The notes beneath the pieces are model-generated. The model searched no databases. It was not told where the DNA came from and saw only the letters and a program-made list of their open reading frames with translations. Both the position numbers and the translations under genes were made by a program. Below are positions 62,901 through 64,000 of a stretch of DNA of 64,000 nucleotides, piece by piece (position 1 is the first letter of the stretch; every line of letters starts with the position of its first letter). Source of the DNA: Eopsaltria australis (taxonomy: Eukaryota > Chordata > Aves > Passeriformes > Petroicidae); NCBI GenBank assembly GCA_034509425.1, contig JAVTVJ010000220.1, forward strand, positions 3,169,501-3,233,500. The letters are read 5' to 3'.

Positions 62901-64000
62901 CACAGTTTGTAAATAATTTCATCCATCCTGGTGTTCACATCCTGCTTGTGGCTGCGTTGGTTTCTCAGTCTCACTGCCCCTCCAGTGAAGCTGCACATCC
63001 ATGATCCTTCACCTGCTACTACTGCTCCTTCCAGACCCTGATGTGCTTTGTTGCTCTTCTTTGAACTCCTGTGCCTGTGATCCTTCTGGAAATGCAACAC
63101 CTGGAAACAAATGTGGTTTTACTGGAGCTGAGGGACTGAGGGTCTCTGATTCCTCCCTGCTCCCTGTCACTCTGGCTTTGCTTTGTGGGCAACAGCAGGG
63201 GATTCATCTTTGAGCCACAGAATGTTGAGATTTCACATTGAATTTCCTGAACAATAAAAGACTTCTATTTTTTTTCTCCCCCCAAACTATTACTGAGTTT
63301 TGTGTTAATGACAGTGTTGGCATGAATATACCCCTATAGCCATAATGCATTTTTCAGGGTTTCTCATCCTGCTTCAGCAAGTCAGATATGCTCCTGTTTC
63401 AGAGCTGGCTTTATGATACCCATTTCCAGGTGTTAGTGTTCTCATTATCATCTGATTATTCAAACTGTGCATTTAGGATTCTGTGACTGTCACATTACAC
63501 TCTCAGTTACAGCACCATACAGCTTCTGCCTGTTTAATCAAGATGTCTGGTGGCAGCCTGAGTCGATGATTTTCATTCCCTGTGATAGAGTCGTTGACTT
63601 CTGGATTCACTTTGCTGTATCTTGATGGCAAGTGATATGTAGATATGTGTTGGAGACATGCCAGTGTTTTTCTAACCCCCACATGACATCCACAGGATGT
63701 CAGATTGTGCAGAAATTGCTTTTAAACTGTTATTAACTTCTTGCTGGGTTAGCTGCTTCTTATGGTTCTAATACAACAATTTCACTGCTTTGCAAGAAGC
63801 ACATGAATATCTTACTCTTAATGTAGTGAGATCATGCAGATTACTGTTCCTTATCTGTATCTCTGGTCTTTTTCCACTTATAAATATTACAGCTATCCAG
63901 AGTGAGGGAGCCAGACTTTGTGTGAAGACTGCACACCAAAAAAAGGTCCTCTGCTCTTCCATTCAAATCCAGTTTTGCAATGCAGATGGTTAAAGAGATG

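Larger units (their letters stand above)
56986..64000 (+). other. C7orf50: C7orf50 intron downstream of the exon
   Basis: It starts at the GTAAGA donor. I looked for the WKF-domain exon and did not find it, so the intron should continue beyond the window. It holds a 70-bp tandem duplication (59088-59227) and a 21-nt poly(A) run (59924-59944). Open frames such as 59635-60021, which is lysine-rich at its end only because of the A/G-rich tract, and 61206-61397 have no recognisable domain and look like chance frames. Confidence 0.6.

Noticed and set aside
1..64000. MIR339, which in human lies in a C7orf50 intron
   Set aside because: I looked for its mature 5p sequence and did not find it. The only similar string (CTCCCTGTCCTCTC near 17.67 kb) belongs to the solo LTR.
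56986..64000. Next C7orf50 exon carrying the WKF domain
   Set aside because: No stretch encoding a WRFQKTRQTWLL-like or MYDSDKVPDE-like motif was found in any plus-strand frame.
1..64000. CRISPR arrays, operons, phage or bacterial features
   Set aside because: The sequence is vertebrate intronic DNA. No regularly spaced repeats or bacterial-style gene clusters are present.

Overview
The window looks like vertebrate nuclear DNA from a bird, most likely a songbird. It is intron-dominated and AT-leaning, with no prokaryotic gene packing. It carries CR1-type LINE ends, an avian ERVL-like solo LTR, and a tRNA-derived SINE with a CR1-like tail that resembles the TguSINE1 family known from zebra finch. 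Only two protein-coding pieces can be supported. One is a complete single-exon coding region for the orphan GPCR GPR146 (6046-7050, minus strand). The other is one internal exon of the C7orf50 orthologue (56786-56985, plus strand). In mammals GPR146 lies inside an intron of C7orf50 on the opposite strand, and the order and strands here match that arrangement. Most of the window is therefore probably one large C7orf50 intron with GPR146 nested antisense in it. The WKF-domain exons of C7orf50 were not found and should lie to the right of the window; its start-codon exon is probably to the left.

Layout: 34 to about 230 is a decayed LTR fragment. 231-5107 is featureless. 5108-7094 is the GPR146 terminal exon (acceptor, 44-nt 5' UTR part, CDS, putative 3' UTR). 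7095-9367 is its probable intron. 9300-9900 is a CpG island with several minus-strand splice donors, the likely GPR146 promoter and first exon. 9900-49480 is non-coding, with a TguSINE1-like element (10801-10938), a solo LTR with a matching 5-bp target duplication (17526-17786), a truncated CR1 (31769-31898), a diverged direct-repeat pair (20105-20197 and 21272-21364) and small tandem repeats. 49480-50400 is a second CpG island with a strong minus-strand donor and no assigned gene. 50400-56785 is plain intron, followed by the C7orf50 exon, and 56986-64000 is intron with a 70-bp tandem duplication.

Nearly all other open frames are short, unsupported by recognisable domains, and behave as chance ORFs; those in the GC-rich islands are long only because stop codons are rare there. 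I found no convincing new biological system. The items most worth checking are the orphan CpG-island promoter at 50 kb, the direct-repeat pair near 20-21 kb and the non-canonical GPCR motifs of GPR146.
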